Shown here piece after piece: positions 1 through 9,206 of a stretch of DNA of 40,054 bases (position 1 is the stretch's first letter; every line of letters begins with the position of its first letter). The notes beneath the pieces were generated by a model. That model searched no databases. It was not told the origin of the DNA and worked only from the letters and a program-made list of their open reading frames with translations. The translations under genes were made by a program, and so were the position numbers. Origin of the DNA: a gamma proteobacterium endosymbiont of Lamellibrachia anaximandri (lineage in GTDB: Bacteria > Pseudomonadota > Gammaproteobacteria > Chromatiales > Chromatiaceae); the NCBI GenBank assembly GCA_016756855.1, contig JAESPD010000034.1, positions 1 through 40,054 of the forward strand, given 5' to 3'.

Positions 1-2
1 GT

Positions 3-83
3 GATAATGAAGCCGCTGATTGTCTGCAAAAAGCACGTCACCAGCTATTCAGCTTGATTTTCAAGCAGGATAAAACCGGTTGA
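3..83 (+). CDS. C-terminal fragment of an unidentified protein (cut by window start)
   Basis: An open frame enters from the left edge and ends at TGA 81-83, giving 26 residues that begin DNEAADCLQKARHQ and end FKQDKTG. The composition (amphipathic, charged, ending in a polar tail) looks like the C-terminal helix of a real protein, but I do not recognise the family. It would be convergent with prs. The usual neighbours downstream of prs in this group (rplY, pth) are not visible here. It may be a chance open frame, since only 80 bases can be seen. Confidence 0.35.
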   Translation, partial: DNEAADCLQKARHQLFSLIFKQDKTG

Positions 84-139
84 ATGATTTGGGTTGTTTC
101 AGACTCATTTGTTAATTGGAAAATACTGATGGCAGGGTC

Positions 140-228
140 GTAGGCTGGTTCAAGCGTAGTGGAGCCGGCAACCTAAACCGCTCTGCCAAAGCCTGGATGC
201 CCGATCCGCTACGCTTGATCTGGCCTAC
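140..228 (-). repeat. GTAG-type palindromic repeat, copy 1 (89 bp)
   Basis: Read on the minus strand it starts GTAGG and ends CCTAC. The outer arms GATCAAGCGTAGCGGATC and GGCTCCACTACGCTTGAACC form an imperfect inverted repeat around a centre containing GGCAGAGCGG. The copy at 36307-36395 has the same length, arms and centre in the opposite orientation; a more divergent copy sits at 20304-20391. A GTAG terminus is typical of REP elements mobilised by REP-associated tyrosine transposases; no such transposase is in the window. It lies 57 bp beyond the prs stop codon. Confidence 0.85.
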
Positions 229-285
229 ATGCTTGACACATGATTCAGGAAAATATCCGATTTGCCAGCCTTTAGCCCAATATCT

Positions 286-1239
286 TTAATCAATAAACAG
301 CGAGCTGACCGACTCCTCATCGCTGATGCGGCGCATGGTCTCCGCCAGTAGTTCGGCAATGCTGAGTTGGCGGATCTTTCCGCAAGCTGCAGCTGTGGGT
401 GACAGAGGGATGGTGTTGGTGACCACCAGCTCATCAAGCACTGAATTGGTGATGTTATCAACTGCGGGGCCGGAGAGTACCGGGTGGGTGCAGTAGGCCA
501 CGACTTTGGCGGCGCCATGCTCCTTCAGGGCGCTTGCCGCCTGGCAGAGAGTGCCGGCTGTATCCACCAGGTCGTCGATCAGTACACAGCTGCGACCCTC
601 AACCTTCCCAATGATGTTCATTACCTTGGCTTCGTTGGGGCGGGGCCTGCGTTTGTCGATGATTGCCAAGTCGGCATCGTCGAGTCGTTTGGCCAGGGCG
701 CGAGCCCGCACCACGCCGCCGACATCCGGAGAGACCACCATCAGGTTCTGGTGTTTCTGCCGCCAGACGTCGCCAAGTAATATGGGTGATGCGTAGACAT
801 TGTCTACCGGGATGTCGAAGAAACCTTGAATCTGGTCGGCATGCAGATCAATGGTCAAAGCCCGGTCGGCGCCGGCGGTGGCGATCATCTTGGCGGCAAG
901 TCGTGCGGTGATCGGCACGCGGGCGGAGCGGGGGCGGCGATCCTGCCGCGCATAGCCGAAATAGGGGGTGACGGCGGTGATGCGCTTGGCTGAGGAGAGG
1001 CGCACGGCGTCGATCATCACCAGCAGTTCCATCAGGTTTTCATTGGTCGGCGCCGAAGTGGGCTGAACGATGAAGACATCGTGACCACGGACGTTCTCCT
1101 GTATTTCGGCCATGACCTCGCCATCGCTGAAACGGCCAATCTGGGCCTTGCCCAGGGGAATATTGAGATGGGAGACGATTTCGCTGGTAAGTTCCGGGTT
1201 TGAGTTACCGGAAAATACGGTCATGGCAGTGGCGGGCAC
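286..1239 (-). CDS. prs: Ribose-phosphate pyrophosphokinase (PRPP synthetase)
   Basis: Transfers pyrophosphate from ATP to ribose 5-phosphate to make PRPP, the precursor of purines, pyrimidines, NAD, histidine and tryptophan; cytosolic hexamer. The 317 residues match the usual length (about 315). Visible signatures are the N-terminal FSGNSNPEL segment, FGYARQDRR (about 94-102), [11 protein letters not shown] (131-141) and the PRPP-binding loop [10 protein letters not shown] (221-230). The start is taken as GTG at 1239 ([12 protein letters not shown]), because an AGGGG sits 8 bases upstream and the resulting N-terminus matches the family spacing; an internal ATG at 1224 has no ribosome binding site. 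It follows tRNA-Gln and ispE in the same direction, a common gammaproteobacterial order, so co-transcription with them is likely. Confidence 0.97.
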   Translation of the reverse strand: MPATAMTVFSGNSNPELTSEIVSHLNIPLGKAQIGRFSDGEVMAEIQENVRGHDVFIVQPTSAPTNENLMELLVMIDAVRLSSAKRITAVTPYFGYARQDRRPRSARVPITARLAAKMIATAGADRALTIDLHADQIQGFFDIPVDNVYASPILLGDVWRQKHQNLMVVSPDVGGVVRARALAKRLDDADLAIIDKRRPRPNEAKVMNIIGKVEGRSCVLIDDLVDTAGTLCQAASALKEHGAAKVVAYCTHPVLSGPAVDNITNSVLDELVVTNTIPLSPTAAACGKIRQLSIAELLAETMRRISDEESVSSLFID

Positions 1240-1266
1240 GGAGGAATCCCCTTGGTTGACGGAAAA

Positions 1267-1341
1267 TGGCTGGGGTACCAGGATTCGAACCTGGGAGTGA
1301 CGGGATCAAAACCCGCTGCCTTACCACTTGGCTATACCCCA
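1267..1341 (-). tRNA. tRNA-Gln (anticodon TTG)
   Basis: A complete 75-nt cloverleaf with encoded CCA can be read on the minus strand. The acceptor stem TGGGGTA pairs with TACCCCA, the anticodon loop is TTTTGAT giving TTG, and the T-loop is GGTTCGAATCC. It sits between ispE and prs, a conserved position for tRNA-Gln in many gammaproteobacteria, and is probably processed from the ispE-prs transcript. Confidence 0.97.
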
Positions 1342-1369
1342 ATAATTCTTAGTGCCACTCAACAGCTCG

Positions 1370-2209
1370 TTAAACGACCCGTGTCAGCAGCGGTGACCCG
1401 TTGACCCCACGCGCCACAAAACCCACGAAGTCAGCGGGCAAGCGATTAAGAACCGCTTCTGCTGCTGATGCATCTGAAAATGCGGCAAATACGCAGGCGC
1501 CGGTACCGGTCATCTGCGCCGGAGCAAACTGATCCAGCCAATCGAGTGCTGCTGCGACTTTGTTATAGCGTCGGCGCACCACGGATAGGCAGTCGTTTCT
1601 CCTGTCGCCCTCCAGAAAGTCGCGTATTTTGATGCGGGGGGAGTTGCGTGTCAAATCAGGTGCTGAGAATATTTCTGCGGTGGAGACGTGGCAGCCGGGC
1701 GCAAGGACAAGGTACCAGGGCTGGGGAAGATCCAGATCAGTGAGTGTCTCGCCGATACCTTCCGCCCAGGCAGCCCGCCCGTGGATGAAGATTGGCACGT
1801 CGGCTCCCAGGGTGAGGCCGAGCTTTGCCAGTGTCGAGTTGTCCAGTCCCGTCTCCCAGATTTGGTTGAGTGCTACAAGTGTGGTGGCGGCATCGGAACT
1901 GCCGCCGCCCAAGCCGCTGCCCATCGGCAGGCGCTTGTCGATAGAGATGGTGACGCCTTGCGTGGACTTTGTGTGTTGTTTCAGCAGGTTTGCCGCGCGT
2001 ACCGTGAGGTCGGTTTCCCAGGGTACGCCGGGAAGTGGTGCGGAGAGCAGGATACGGCCATCACTGCGTGGCTGGAAGCGGAGTTCGTCACCCAGGTCGA
2101 GAAACTGAAAGACTGTCTGTAATTCGTGGAAGCCATCGGGACGGCGTCCAACGATGCGCAGGGTCAGATTCAGTTTTGCCGGGGCGGGCCATGCAATGCT
2201 TTCAGGCAT
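1370..2209 (-). CDS. ispE: 4-diphosphocytidyl-2-C-methyl-D-erythritol kinase
   Basis: GHMP-family kinase of the non-mevalonate (MEP) isoprenoid pathway; it phosphorylates the 2-hydroxyl of CDP-methylerythritol with ATP in the cytosol. The 279 residues are of family length. The N-terminal PAPAKLNLTLRIVGRRPDG carries the conserved Lys (K12). The ATP-binding glycine loop PMGSGLGGGSSDAA is at 95-108, followed by GADVPIFIHG (substrate and catalytic region) and a C-terminal MTGTGACVFA motif. The ATG start is 8 bp after the stop of the upstream TPR lipoprotein gene, so the two are co-transcribed. lolB, which commonly sits immediately before ispE, is absent from this junction. Confidence 0.96.
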   Translation of the reverse strand: MPESIAWPAPAKLNLTLRIVGRRPDGFHELQTVFQFLDLGDELRFQPRSDGRILLSAPLPGVPWETDLTVRAANLLKQHTKSTQGVTISIDKRLPMGSGLGGGSSDAATTLVALNQIWETGLDNSTLAKLGLTLGADVPIFIHGRAAWAEGIGETLTDLDLPQPWYLVLAPGCHVSTAEIFSAPDLTRNSPRIKIRDFLEGDRRNDCLSVVRRRYNKVAAALDWLDQFAPAQMTGTGACVFAAFSDASAAEAVLNRLPADFVGFVARGVNGSPLLTRVV

Positions 2210-2217
2210 GTGCTGGC

Positions 2218-3945
2218 TCAGTTGTCAGAGAGCCGCTGTTTGGTGGGGCCGATATATCGATTCTTTGGATCCCGCTTCATTGCGGCGTCCCAAACGGCAC
2301 GGGCCTCCTGCTTTCTCCCCATCATCCAGAGAACCTCCCCAAGGTGGGCGGCGATCTCGGCATCCGGTTCCTTGTCGGCAGCTTGTTGCAGAAACTTCAG
2401 GGCCAGCTCCAGATTGCCGAGCCGGTACTCGACCCAGCCCATGCTGTCGAGGATGGCAACATTGCCGGGTTTCAGGTCGAGCGCCCTCTGGATATAGGCC
2501 TGTGCCTCCTGCAGACGATCTGTCTGGTCGGCCAGGGTATAACCCAAGGCATTGAGAGAGTCGGCGTGATCTGGATTGTCTTTCAGTATGCGTTTCAGGT
2601 CTGCTTCAAGGATATCGACCCGGCCGAGATCGGCGCCGTTCAGAGCGCGGGCATAACGCAGATCGATGTTGTCCGGAAATTTCTGCAAGGCGGCGTCATA
2701 GATCTCCATCGCGATTTTGTATTCACCGGCGTCGCGCATCAGGTTTGCTTCGATGAGAAAGAGTCTGAGGGCGTTTGTGGGTGTGGATGAGCGCAATTGC
2801 TGCAATACTTCACGGGCGCCATTCAGGTTGTCCAGGGACACCAGAATGCCCGCCATGCGGATGCGTGCCTCAGCCCGCTCTTTGCCGTCGACCTTTTCAT
2901 ACCATTCGAAGGCCTTTTGAGGGTGTTTGTCGAGCTCTTCGATCTGTCCCAGATGGAGGGTGGATTGACTCCCCATTTTTCCCATCGACAGCAGATGCTG
3001 AAAAAAGCCTCTCGCGGCCTTGAGTTCTTTGCGTTGAATGGAGAGCACTCCGAGAGCGTAGACGATTTCGGCGTTATCGGATTCCAATTTGTAGAGCTTG
3101 CTGAACTCGTCGTGTGCATCGTCAAGCCGATGCAGATCCACCAGCGTGCGGGCGTATGTGATACGGAGCTGAATGTCTTCGGGTGATTGAAGGGCGGCCT
3201 TGGCAAGAACCTCTATAGCCTCATTCTTGCGCTCCTGTACCATCAATGAGCGACTTAGCAGTAATAGGCCTTTTGTCCAGTTCGGCCGGATTTTAAGGGC
3301 GCGGCGAAGATAGTCTTCAGCAACGGTGTTTTTCTTCGCATGGCTGGCGCTCAGGGCGAGGGCGTACAGTGCCTCCGGATCAGACGTATCCTGAGGAATG
3401 ACCTGTTGCATCAGTTGCAAGGCGTTGTCTTTGTTGGTGGATTTCTCGGCGATGGCGGCCGCCTGAATATAACCGGTTTGGCCTGACTGATTGGCGATCG
3501 CCGCAACCTTACTCAAATGCAAGACCGACGCCTGCTGGTTTTTAGCGCGAATATGGAGGATGGCCGCAATCTGATGGGCCTTAAGAGATTCAGGGTCGAT
3601 CTCAATCCAGAAGTCTACGCTCTGCAGCGCCTTATCTGTCTGGTGGCTAAGCAGCGCCAGTCTCGTTGCACGTTCAGCCGTGGCAGGGATCCGGCTGCTA
3701 CGGGCGGCATTGGAGGCGTACTCATAGGCAATGTCGTGCTGGCCGCGCTGGGTTGCGACTTCAGCGGCAAGGATATCGTAGATAATGTCCGGCTTGCGGT
3801 CATCCATCGAGGCTGGCAGGTTGTGTGGTGGCGTCATTGGCGGGATCACGATGGTGGTTTGCGGATCATTTATAGGTATCCCGGTGCAGCCGGTTATGGT
3901 GAGTATCGAGGTGGCTGCAAAGGCAGCAAAGGTCTGATTTTTCAT
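2218..3945 (-). CDS. TPR-repeat outer-membrane-type lipoprotein
   Basis: A 575-residue protein starting with a lipoprotein signal peptide: a short basic start, a hydrophobic stretch and lipobox ITGC with the lipidated cysteine near residue 20. No Asp follows the cysteine, so outer membrane sorting is likely. The rest is almost entirely tetratricopeptide repeats from about residue 60 to 565, with recognisable units such as DPEALYALALSASHAKK and NADSLNALGYTLADQ-like copies near the C-terminus. TPR proteins of this type occur upstream of lolB-ispE in related bacteria and probably act as periplasmic scaffolds; no specific function can be assigned. It is first in the TPR-ispE-tRNA-Gln-prs unit. 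Confidence 0.85.
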   Translation of the reverse strand: MKNQTFAAFAATSILTITGCTGIPINDPQTTIVIPPMTPPHNLPASMDDRKPDIIYDILAAEVATQRGQHDIAYEYASNAARSSRIPATAERATRLALLSHQTDKALQSVDFWIEIDPESLKAHQIAAILHIRAKNQQASVLHLSKVAAIANQSGQTGYIQAAAIAEKSTNKDNALQLMQQVIPQDTSDPEALYALALSASHAKKNTVAEDYLRRALKIRPNWTKGLLLLSRSLMVQERKNEAIEVLAKAALQSPEDIQLRITYARTLVDLHRLDDAHDEFSKLYKLESDNAEIVYALGVLSIQRKELKAARGFFQHLLSMGKMGSQSTLHLGQIEELDKHPQKAFEWYEKVDGKERAEARIRMAGILVSLDNLNGAREVLQQLRSSTPTNALRLFLIEANLMRDAGEYKIAMEIYDAALQKFPDNIDLRYARALNGADLGRVDILEADLKRILKDNPDHADSLNALGYTLADQTDRLQEAQAYIQRALDLKPGNVAILDSMGWVEYRLGNLELALKFLQQAADKEPDAEIAAHLGEVLWMMGRKQEARAVWDAAMKRDPKNRYIGPTKQRLSDN

Positions 3946-4120
3946 TTGGATCTGCTATGGCTGTCGGTTTTTTCCTGAGGGGTAGTTAAAAGGTAATCAG
4001 GGCTGCCTGCAAGTCCGGTCGTTTGAACTGGATGAATCGAAGGGTTTTAAGTGAGCGTCGACCCGTGTCTGTGTATAATTTGCAGCGCCCTACGTCGGTT
4101 GATTTTGTTTCGTCTGTGTG

Positions 4121-4149
4121 TTGACTTTGTGTTCCCAAGGCGGCAGAAT
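4121..4149 (+). promoter_or_regulatory. Sigma-70 promoter for the tRNA-tuf-ribosomal protein operon
   Basis: A -35 TTGACT (4121-4126) and a -10 CAGAAT (4144-4149) are separated by 17 bp and followed by a GC-rich discriminator (GCCCGGCTCGC), the pattern expected of stringently controlled stable-RNA promoters. Transcription would start about 8 bp before tRNA-Tyr. A perfect TATAAT also occurs at 4074-4079, with a GC-rich stretch after it but no good -35, so a second upstream promoter is possible. Confidence 0.65.
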
Positions 4150-4164
4150 GCCCGGCTCGCGCTT

Positions 4165-4249
4165 GGAGGGGTTCCCGAGTGGCCAAAGGGATCAGACTGT
4201 AAATCTGACGGCTCAGCCTTCGGAGGTTCGAATCCTCCCCCCTCCACCA
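4165..4249 (+). tRNA. tRNA-Tyr (anticodon GTA)
   Basis: An 85-nt class II tRNA with encoded CCA. The acceptor stem GGAGGGG pairs with CCCCTCC, the anticodon stem-loop CAGACTGTAAATCTG gives GTA, and a long variable arm and T-loop GGTTCGAATCC follow. It is first of the Tyr-Gly-Thr tRNA trio preceding tuf, the arrangement known from the E. coli tufB operon. Confidence 0.97.
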
Positions 4250-4297
4250 GATTTTGAAGTTGTAGCGGTTTTGGTGAACGAAGCGTCGCTTGGCTGC

Positions 4298-4371
4298 GCG
4301 GGTGTAGTTCAATGGTAGAACTTCAGCCTTCCAAGCTGAATACGTGGGTTCGATTCCCATCACCCGCTCCA
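4298..4371 (+). tRNA. tRNA-Gly (anticodon TCC)
   Basis: A 74-nt tRNA with encoded CCA. The acceptor stem GCGGGTG pairs with CACCCGC, the anticodon loop within CAGCCTTCCAAGCTG gives TCC, and the T-loop is GGTTCGATTCC. It lies 48 bp after tRNA-Tyr in the same transcript. Confidence 0.97.
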
Positions 4372-4468
4372 ATTATAGATGGGGGTCACATAACTCGGTG
4401 GTCGCCACGACGGCAGTGCTGCCGTTTAGTTATGTTGCACGCCCGGTGGGAAGGCAATAGAGAGTTTC

Positions 4469-4544
4469 GCCCAGATAGCTCAGTTGGTAGAGCACACCCT
4501 TGGTAAGGGTGAGGTCGGCAGTTCAAATCTGCTTCTGGGCTCCA
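4469..4544 (+). tRNA. tRNA-Thr (anticodon GGT)
   Basis: A 76-nt tRNA with encoded CCA. The acceptor stem GCCCAGA pairs with TCTGGGC, the anticodon region CACCCTTGGTAAGGGTG gives GGT, and the T-loop is AGTTCAAATCT. Last tRNA before tuf, 71 bp upstream of its start codon. Confidence 0.97.
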
Positions 4545-4615
4545 GTTTGTCAAGGCGTGCGTAAGCGCGCGAATTTATCTTTGAATATAGTTAGAGAGAC
4601 CTGGAGAGAAAACCA

Positions 4616-5806
4616 ATGTCTAAGGAAAAATTCGAACGCACAAAACCGCACGTCAATGTGGGCACCATTGGTCACGTTGATCACGGCAAGACCACCTTGA
4701 CGGCAGCGATCACGCTGGTGCAGGCGAAGAAGTTCGGTGGCGAACAGCGCGCCTTCGATCAGATCGATAATGCTCCGGAAGAGCGTGAGCGTGGTATCAC
4801 CATCGCCACCTCGCACGTTGAGTATGAGTCTGATAACCGTCACTATGCGCACGTTGACTGCCCGGGACATGCTGACTACGTAAAGAATATGATCACGGGT
4901 GCAGCGCAGATGGATGGCGCGATCCTGGTGGTATCCGCGGCTGACGGCCCCATGCCTCAGACCCGTGAGCACATCCTGCTCTCCCGTCAGGTAGGTGTGC
5001 CCTACATCATCGTCTACATGAACAAAGCGGACATGGTAGACGACGAAGAGCTGCTGGAGCTGGTTGAGATGGAGATTCGTGAGCTGCTCGACAGCTACGA
5101 CTTCCCCGGCGACGACACGCCGGTGATCATCGGCTCCGCGCTGAAGGCGCTGGAAGGCGATGAGTCCGATATCGGTGCTGGCTCCATTGCCAAGCTGATT
5201 GAGGCCCTGGACACCTACATTCCTGAGCCGGATCGTGCAATAGATGGTGCCTTCCTGATGCCTATCGAGGACGTGTTCTCAATCTCCGGACGCGGTACCG
5301 TGGTAACCGGTCGTATTGAGCGCGGTGTGGTCAAGGTTGGTGAAGAGATCGAGATCGTGGGAATCAAAGAGACCGCGAAGACCACCTGTACTGGTGTCGA
5401 GATGTTCCGCAAGCTGCTGGATCAGGGCGAAGCGGGCGACAACGTGGGCGTGCTGCTGCGCGGCACCAAGCGTGAAGAGGTTGAGCGTGGTCAGGTGCTG
5501 GCGCATCCGGGATCGATTACCCCGCACACACACTTCGAGTGCGAAGTCTATGTATTGAGCAAGGACGAAGGTGGACGTCACACCCCGTTCTTTGCAAACT
5601 ATCGTCCGCAGTTCTACTTTAGAACGACCGACGTAACCGGTGCATGCGATCTGCCTGAGGGCGTAGAGATGGTAATGCCGGGAGACAATGTAAAAATGAC
5701 GGTAAAATTGATTGCGCCGATTGCAATGGAAGAAGGCCTGCGATTTGCTATCCGTGAGGGTGGCCGTACCGTAGGTGCCGGCGTTGTATCCAAGGTCATC
5801 GAGTAA
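4616..5806 (+). CDS. tuf: Translation elongation factor Tu
   Basis: A 396-residue GTPase that delivers aminoacyl-tRNA to the ribosomal A site. The G-domain motifs are visible: GHVDHGKT (19-26), the switch region ending RGITI, DCPGH near 80-84 and NKAD near 135-138; domains 2 and 3 follow, ending in the canonical [18 protein letters not shown] ribosome binding site precedes the ATG. Upstream are three tRNA genes; downstream, after only 6 bp, is rpsJ. The tRNA-Tyr/Gly/Thr leader is typical of the tuf copy that precedes secE-nusG, whereas the rpsJ neighbour is typical of the str-operon copy, so this locus joins features of both. Confidence 0.98.
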   Translation: MSKEKFERTKPHVNVGTIGHVDHGKTTLTAAITLVQAKKFGGEQRAFDQIDNAPEERERGITIATSHVEYESDNRHYAHVDCPGHADYVKNMITGAAQMDGAILVVSAADGPMPQTREHILLSRQVGVPYIIVYMNKADMVDDEELLELVEMEIRELLDSYDFPGDDTPVIIGSALKALEGDESDIGAGSIAKLIEALDTYIPEPDRAIDGAFLMPIEDVFSISGRGTVVTGRIERGVVKVGEEIEIVGIKETAKTTCTGVEMFRKLLDQGEAGDNVGVLLRGTKREEVERGQVLAHPGSITPHTHFECEVYVLSKDEGGRHTPFFANYRPQFYFRTTDVTGACDLPEGVEMVMPGDNVKMTVKLIAPIAMEEGLRFAIREGGRTVGAGVVSKVIE

Positions 5807-5812
5807 AAGATA

Positions 5813-6124
5813 ATGGCTAACCAGAGAATTCGTATCCGTCTGAAGGCGTTTGATCATCGACTGATTGATCAGTCTGCCAGCGAAATCGTGGAGACAGCAA
5901 AGCGCACTGGTGCGCAGGTGCTGGGACCGATTCCGCTGCCGACGAAGAAAGAGCGGTTTACTGTGCTGATTTCACCGCACGTCAATAAAGATGCACGTGA
6001 CCAGTACGAAATTCGCACCCATAAGCGTTTGATGGACATCGTCGATCCAACCGATAAGACGGTTGACGCATTGATGAAGCTCGATCTGGCTGCTGGCGTT
6101 GATGTCCAGATCAAGTTGAACTGA
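5813..6124 (+). CDS. rpsJ: Small ribosomal subunit protein S10 (NusE)
   Basis: 103 residues, exactly the usual length, beginning [19 protein letters not shown]. It is a 30S head protein that also acts as NusE in transcription antitermination with NusB and NusG. The conserved loop [24 protein letters not shown] is visible. It starts only 6 bp after the tuf stop codon, which leaves no room for an S10 leader (the RNA site through which L4 represses this operon in E. coli). Expression must therefore depend on read-through from tuf or on a promoter inside tuf. Confidence 0.97.
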   Translation: MANQRIRIRLKAFDHRLIDQSASEIVETAKRTGAQVLGPIPLPTKKERFTVLISPHVNKDARDQYEIRTHKRLMDIVDPTDKTVDALMKLDLAAGVDVQIKLN

Positions 6125-6135
6125 GGTTAAGAACC

Positions 6136-6786
6136 ATGGCGATTGGAGTAGTCGGCCGGAAGGCCGGAATGACTCGGGTGTTCACCGAAGAGGGCGTGTC
6201 AGTTCCTGTGACCGTCATCGAAGTTGAGCCCAATCGGGTTGCTCAACTTAAAACGAAAGATACTGATGGTTATCGTGCTGTTCAGGTAACTACAGGTAAC
6301 CGAAAGGCTTCCCGCGTAAGCAAGCCGGCGGCTGGTCATCTGTCTAAGGCTGGTTTAGAGGCCGGTCGCGGTTTCTGGGAATTTAGCCTGGAAGATGGCG
6401 AAGGCGAAGGCATCGAGATCGGTTCTGAGATCAAGGCCGATATCTTTGAGGCCGGACAACTGGTCGATGTACGAGGTCGTACTCAGGGTAAAGGTTTTCA
6501 GGGTGGTGTTAAGCGGCATCACTTCCATATGCAGGATGCCACGCACGGTAACTCGATCTCTCATCGTGCACCGGGTTCCATTGGCCAATGCCAAACCCCG
6601 GGTCGCGTCTTCAAAGGCAAGAAGATGGCTGGCCACATGGGTGACAAGCAGCGCTGCCAGCAGAATCTGGAAGTCGTTCGTGTCGATGGCGAACGCAACC
6701 TGCTGTTGGTTAAGGGTTCCGTGCCCGGCTCCAAAGGTGGTGACGTTGTCATCGTGCCTGCAGTGAAGATGAAGAGCAAAGGGTGA
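6136..6786 (+). CDS. rplC: Large ribosomal subunit protein L3
   Basis: 216 residues, slightly longer than the E. coli protein (209). It starts [16 protein letters not shown] and carries the extended loop [15 protein letters not shown], whose Gln is the PrmB methylation site in the family, and [15 protein letters not shown]3 binds near the peptidyl transferase centre and nucleates 50S assembly. It starts 11 bp after rpsJ and its TGA is immediately followed by the rplD translation start. Confidence 0.97.
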   Translation: MAIGVVGRKAGMTRVFTEEGVSVPVTVIEVEPNRVAQLKTKDTDGYRAVQVTTGNRKASRVSKPAAGHLSKAGLEAGRGFWEFSLEDGEGEGIEIGSEIKADIFEAGQLVDVRGRTQGKGFQGGVKRHHFHMQDATHGNSISHRAPGSIGQCQTPGRVFKGKKMAGHMGDKQRCQQNLEVVRVDGERNLLLVKGSVPGSKGGDVVIVPAVKMKSKG

Positions 6787-6791
6787 ATCTA

Positions 6792-7406
6792 ATGGATCTG
6801 AATGTAACTTCTGCTGGCGGCGACTCGCAGACGATCCAGGTATCCGATGATGTATTCGGTGTTTCGTATAACGAGGGCCTGGTTCACCAGGTTGTCACTG
6901 CTCACATGGCAGCGGCTAGGGCTGGAACCAAGGCGCAGAAAAATCGTGCGGCTGTTCGCGGTGGCGGCGCCAAGCCCTGGCGTCAGAAAGGTACGGGTCG
7001 TGCTCGAAGCGGCACCATTCGCAGCCCCATCTGGCGTTCCGGTGGTGTGACGTTTGCAGCTTCCCCGCGCAACTTTGCACAGAAGGTCAATCGTAAGATG
7101 TATCGCGGTGCGATTCGTTCGATTTTGTCTGAACTGGTGCGCCAGGAGCGATTCGTTACCATTAATGAGTTTGCTGTTTCGGCGCCCAAGACGAAAGAGC
7201 TTGCAGGCAAACTGAAAGAGCTGAATTTGAAAGATGTGCTGGTCGTTGCAGAGAGTCCTGATGAAAATCTCTACCTGGCGGCGCGCAACCTTTATGGTGT
7301 CGACGTTCGCGATGTGAATGAGATCGATCCGGTCAGTCTTGTTGCCTACGAAAAGGTTCTGATGACTGAAGGTGCAGTGAAAAAGATTGAGGAGCGCCTG
7401 GCATGA
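6792..7406 (+). CDS. rplD: Large ribosomal subunit protein L4
   Basis: 204 residues from ATG 6792 ([11 protein letters not shown]). A longer frame from GTG 6783 overlaps the rplC stop, but the sequence AAGGGTGA just upstream is a good ribosome binding site for the ATG, and the resulting length agrees with the family (201). The conserved [21 protein letters not shown] loop that lines the exit tunnel is visible. In E. coli L4 also represses its own operon through the S10 leader; that leader is missing here. Overlaps rplW by 4 bases. Confidence 0.96.
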   Translation: MDLNVTSAGGDSQTIQVSDDVFGVSYNEGLVHQVVTAHMAAARAGTKAQKNRAAVRGGGAKPWRQKGTGRARSGTIRSPIWRSGGVTFAASPRNFAQKVNRKMYRGAIRSILSELVRQERFVTINEFAVSAPKTKELAGKLKELNLKDVLVVAESPDENLYLAARNLYGVDVRDVNEIDPVSLVAYEKVLMTEGAVKKIEERLA

Positions 7407-7699
7407 ACAATGAACGTCTGATGAAGGTTCTGTTGAGCCCGCTGGTTTCTGAGAAGAGTGCAAACGCGGCGGATGCAAATCGCCAGTTCACCTTCCAGGT
7501 TGCCACTGACGCGACCAAACGTGAAATCGCCAAGGCGGTTGAGAAGATGTTTGATGTCGAAGTCGAGCGGGTCCAGGTGGTAAATGTAAAAGGTAAGGCC
7601 AAGCGATTTGGTGCTATGCAGGGTCGCCGTTCCGACTGGAAGAAGGCCTACGTTAAGCTCAAGCCCGGCAGTGATATCGACTTCGCCGGCGGCGCCTGA
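7403..7699 (+). CDS. rplW: Large ribosomal subunit protein L23
   Basis: 98 residues (E. coli 100). It begins [19 protein letters not shown], the conserved N-terminus, followed by [23 protein letters not shown]23 forms the exit-tunnel rim and docks trigger factor and SRP. Its ATG overlaps the rplD stop (ATGA), which implies translational coupling. Confidence 0.97.
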   Translation: MNNERLMKVLLSPLVSEKSANAADANRQFTFQVATDATKREIAKAVEKMFDVEVERVQVVNVKGKAKRFGAMQGRRSDWKKAYVKLKPGSDIDFAGGA

Positions 7700-7722
7700 G
7701 TTAATTAAACGGGATTGGAATA

Positions 7723-8550
7723 ATGGCAATCGTTAAAACAAAACCGACCTCCCCAGGTCGCCGCTTTGTTGTAAAAGTGGTCAATACGGGGCTACACAAA
7801 GGCGCTCCCTATGGCCCACTGCTAGCAAAGAAGAGCAAGACTGGCGGTCGTAACAATAACGGTCGCATCACCACGCGTCATCGTGGTGGTGGCCATAAGC
7901 AGCGCTACCGTATTATCGATTTCAAGCGCAATAAAGAGGGTGTTTCCGCCGTCGTGGAGCGTCTTGAATATGATCCGAATCGAACCGCGCATATCGCTTT
8001 GATTCGCTATGAGGATGGTCAGCGTTCATATATCATCGCGCCACACGGGCTAAAGGCTGGTGACGAAGTTCGTTCCGGTGCTGATGCGCCGATTGGCGTA
8101 GGAAACTGCCTGCCGCTGCGCAATATGCCGATGGGTTCGCTGGTGCATTGTATTGAGATGAAGCCGGGGAAGGGTGCGCAGCTGGCGCGTTCTGCCGGTG
8201 CTTCTGTTCAGTTGATTGCCCGTGAAGGTGATTATGCGACCCTTCGTCTCCGCTCCGGTGAGATGCGAAAGGTTCCCGCTGACTGTCGGGCAGTGATGGG
8301 CGAAGTCTCCAATCCTGAACATAGTCTCCGTTCACTCGGAAAAGCCGGCGCAACGCGCTGGAGAGGTGTTCGTCCTACCGTTCGCGGTGTTGTGATGAAT
8401 CCTGTGGATCACCCACATGGTGGTGGTGAGGGTCGTACATCAGGAGGCCGTCACCCGGTTTCACCCTGGGGTATGCCGACGAAGGGTTACAAAACCCGAA
8501 CCAACAAGCGTACCGACAAGATGATTGTTCGTCGTCGGAACCGTAAGTAA
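7723..8550 (+). CDS. rplB: Large ribosomal subunit protein L2
   Basis: 275 residues (E. coli 273). N-terminal [17 protein letters not shown], then [23 protein letters not shown], and the C-terminal loop [15 protein letters not shown] whose His is near the peptidyl transferase centre. Core 23S-binding protein needed for subunit association. Starts 23 bp after rplW. Confidence 0.97.
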   Translation: MAIVKTKPTSPGRRFVVKVVNTGLHKGAPYGPLLAKKSKTGGRNNNGRITTRHRGGGHKQRYRIIDFKRNKEGVSAVVERLEYDPNRTAHIALIRYEDGQRSYIIAPHGLKAGDEVRSGADAPIGVGNCLPLRNMPMGSLVHCIEMKPGKGAQLARSAGASVQLIAREGDYATLRLRSGEMRKVPADCRAVMGEVSNPEHSLRSLGKAGATRWRGVRPTVRGVVMNPVDHPHGGGEGRTSGGRHPVSPWGMPTKGYKTRTNKRTDKMIVRRRNRK

Positions 8551-8570
8551 TTAAATTAGGGGTTAGTGTC

Positions 8571-8843
8571 GTGCCACGTTCAATTCGCAAAGGCCCGTTT
8601 GTCGATCATCACCTGGCGAAAAAGGTGGAAGAGGCAGTAGCGCAGAATAATAAGCGCCCAATCAAAACCTGGTCCCGCAGGTCCATGGTTTTGCCTGAGA
8701 TGGTGGGGCTTACCATAGCAATACACAATGGTCGTCAGCATGTTCCGGTCATAATTTCCGAGAACATGGTTGGACATAAACTCGGTGAGTTCGCACTGAC
8801 CCGTACTTATCGGGGTCATACTGCCGATAAGAAGTCCAGGTAA
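8571..8843 (+). CDS. rpsS: Small ribosomal subunit protein S19
   Basis: 90 residues beginning [14 protein letters not shown] after a GTG start at 8571. The GTG is chosen because the mature N-terminus matches the family and no ATG lies nearby. The conserved [20 protein letters not shown] and [16 protein letters not shown] are present. Forms a 30S head complex with S13. 20 bp after rplB, 12 bp before rplV. Confidence 0.96.
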   Translation: MPRSIRKGPFVDHHLAKKVEEAVAQNNKRPIKTWSRRSMVLPEMVGLTIAIHNGRQHVPVIISENMVGHKLGEFALTRTYRGHTADKKSR

Positions 8844-8855
8844 GAGGAATTCATA

Positions 8856-9188
8856 ATGCAGGCAACAGCAAAATTGCGTCATGCACGTATGTCGGCCCAG
8901 AAGGGGCGTCTGGTTGCAGATCAGGTTCGAGGGCTTCCAGTAGAGCAGGCGTTGAACATTCTTGCTTTTAGCAAGAAGAAAGGTGCCGTTCTGGTGAAAA
9001 AGGTTCTCGAATCCGCTATCGCCAACGCAGAGCACAATGAAGGCGCGGATATTGACGAGCTCAAGATTGCAGTGATTGGCGTGGACGAAGGTCCAACCAT
9101 GAAACGCATCAGGGCGCGGGCGAAAGGCCGTGCCTCCCGGATTCTAAAACGCACCAGTCACATTACCGTGACTGTCGCCGACAAGTAA
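8856..9188 (+). CDS. rplV: Large ribosomal subunit protein L22
   Basis: 110 residues, the standard length. It starts [23 protein letters not shown] and carries the long beta-hairpin region [20 protein letters not shown], which reaches into the exit tunnel near the macrolide site. A good AAGAGGAA ribosome binding site precedes it. Confidence 0.97.
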   Translation: MQATAKLRHARMSAQKGRLVADQVRGLPVEQALNILAFSKKKGAVLVKKVLESAIANAEHNEGADIDELKIAVIGVDEGPTMKRIRARAKGRASRILKRTSHITVTVADK

Positions 9189-9206
9189 CAGGTTAGAGAG
9201 GCCGAT

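Noticed and set aside
2035-2790. 251-residue plus-strand frame across ispE and the TPR gene
   Set aside because: Antisense to two recognisable genes and spanning their junction; composition is not protein-like.
3986-4372. Minus-strand open frame starting MERVMGIEPTYSAWKAEVLP
   Set aside because: It is the antisense of tRNA-Gly and tRNA-Tyr, a well-known source of spurious predicted proteins; the tRNA folds are complete.
4047-4506. Several short frames such as MEGGGFEPPKAEPSDLQSD and MVELQPSKLNTWVRFPSP
   Set aside because: They are translations of tRNA-Tyr and tRNA-Gly sequence, in sense or antisense.
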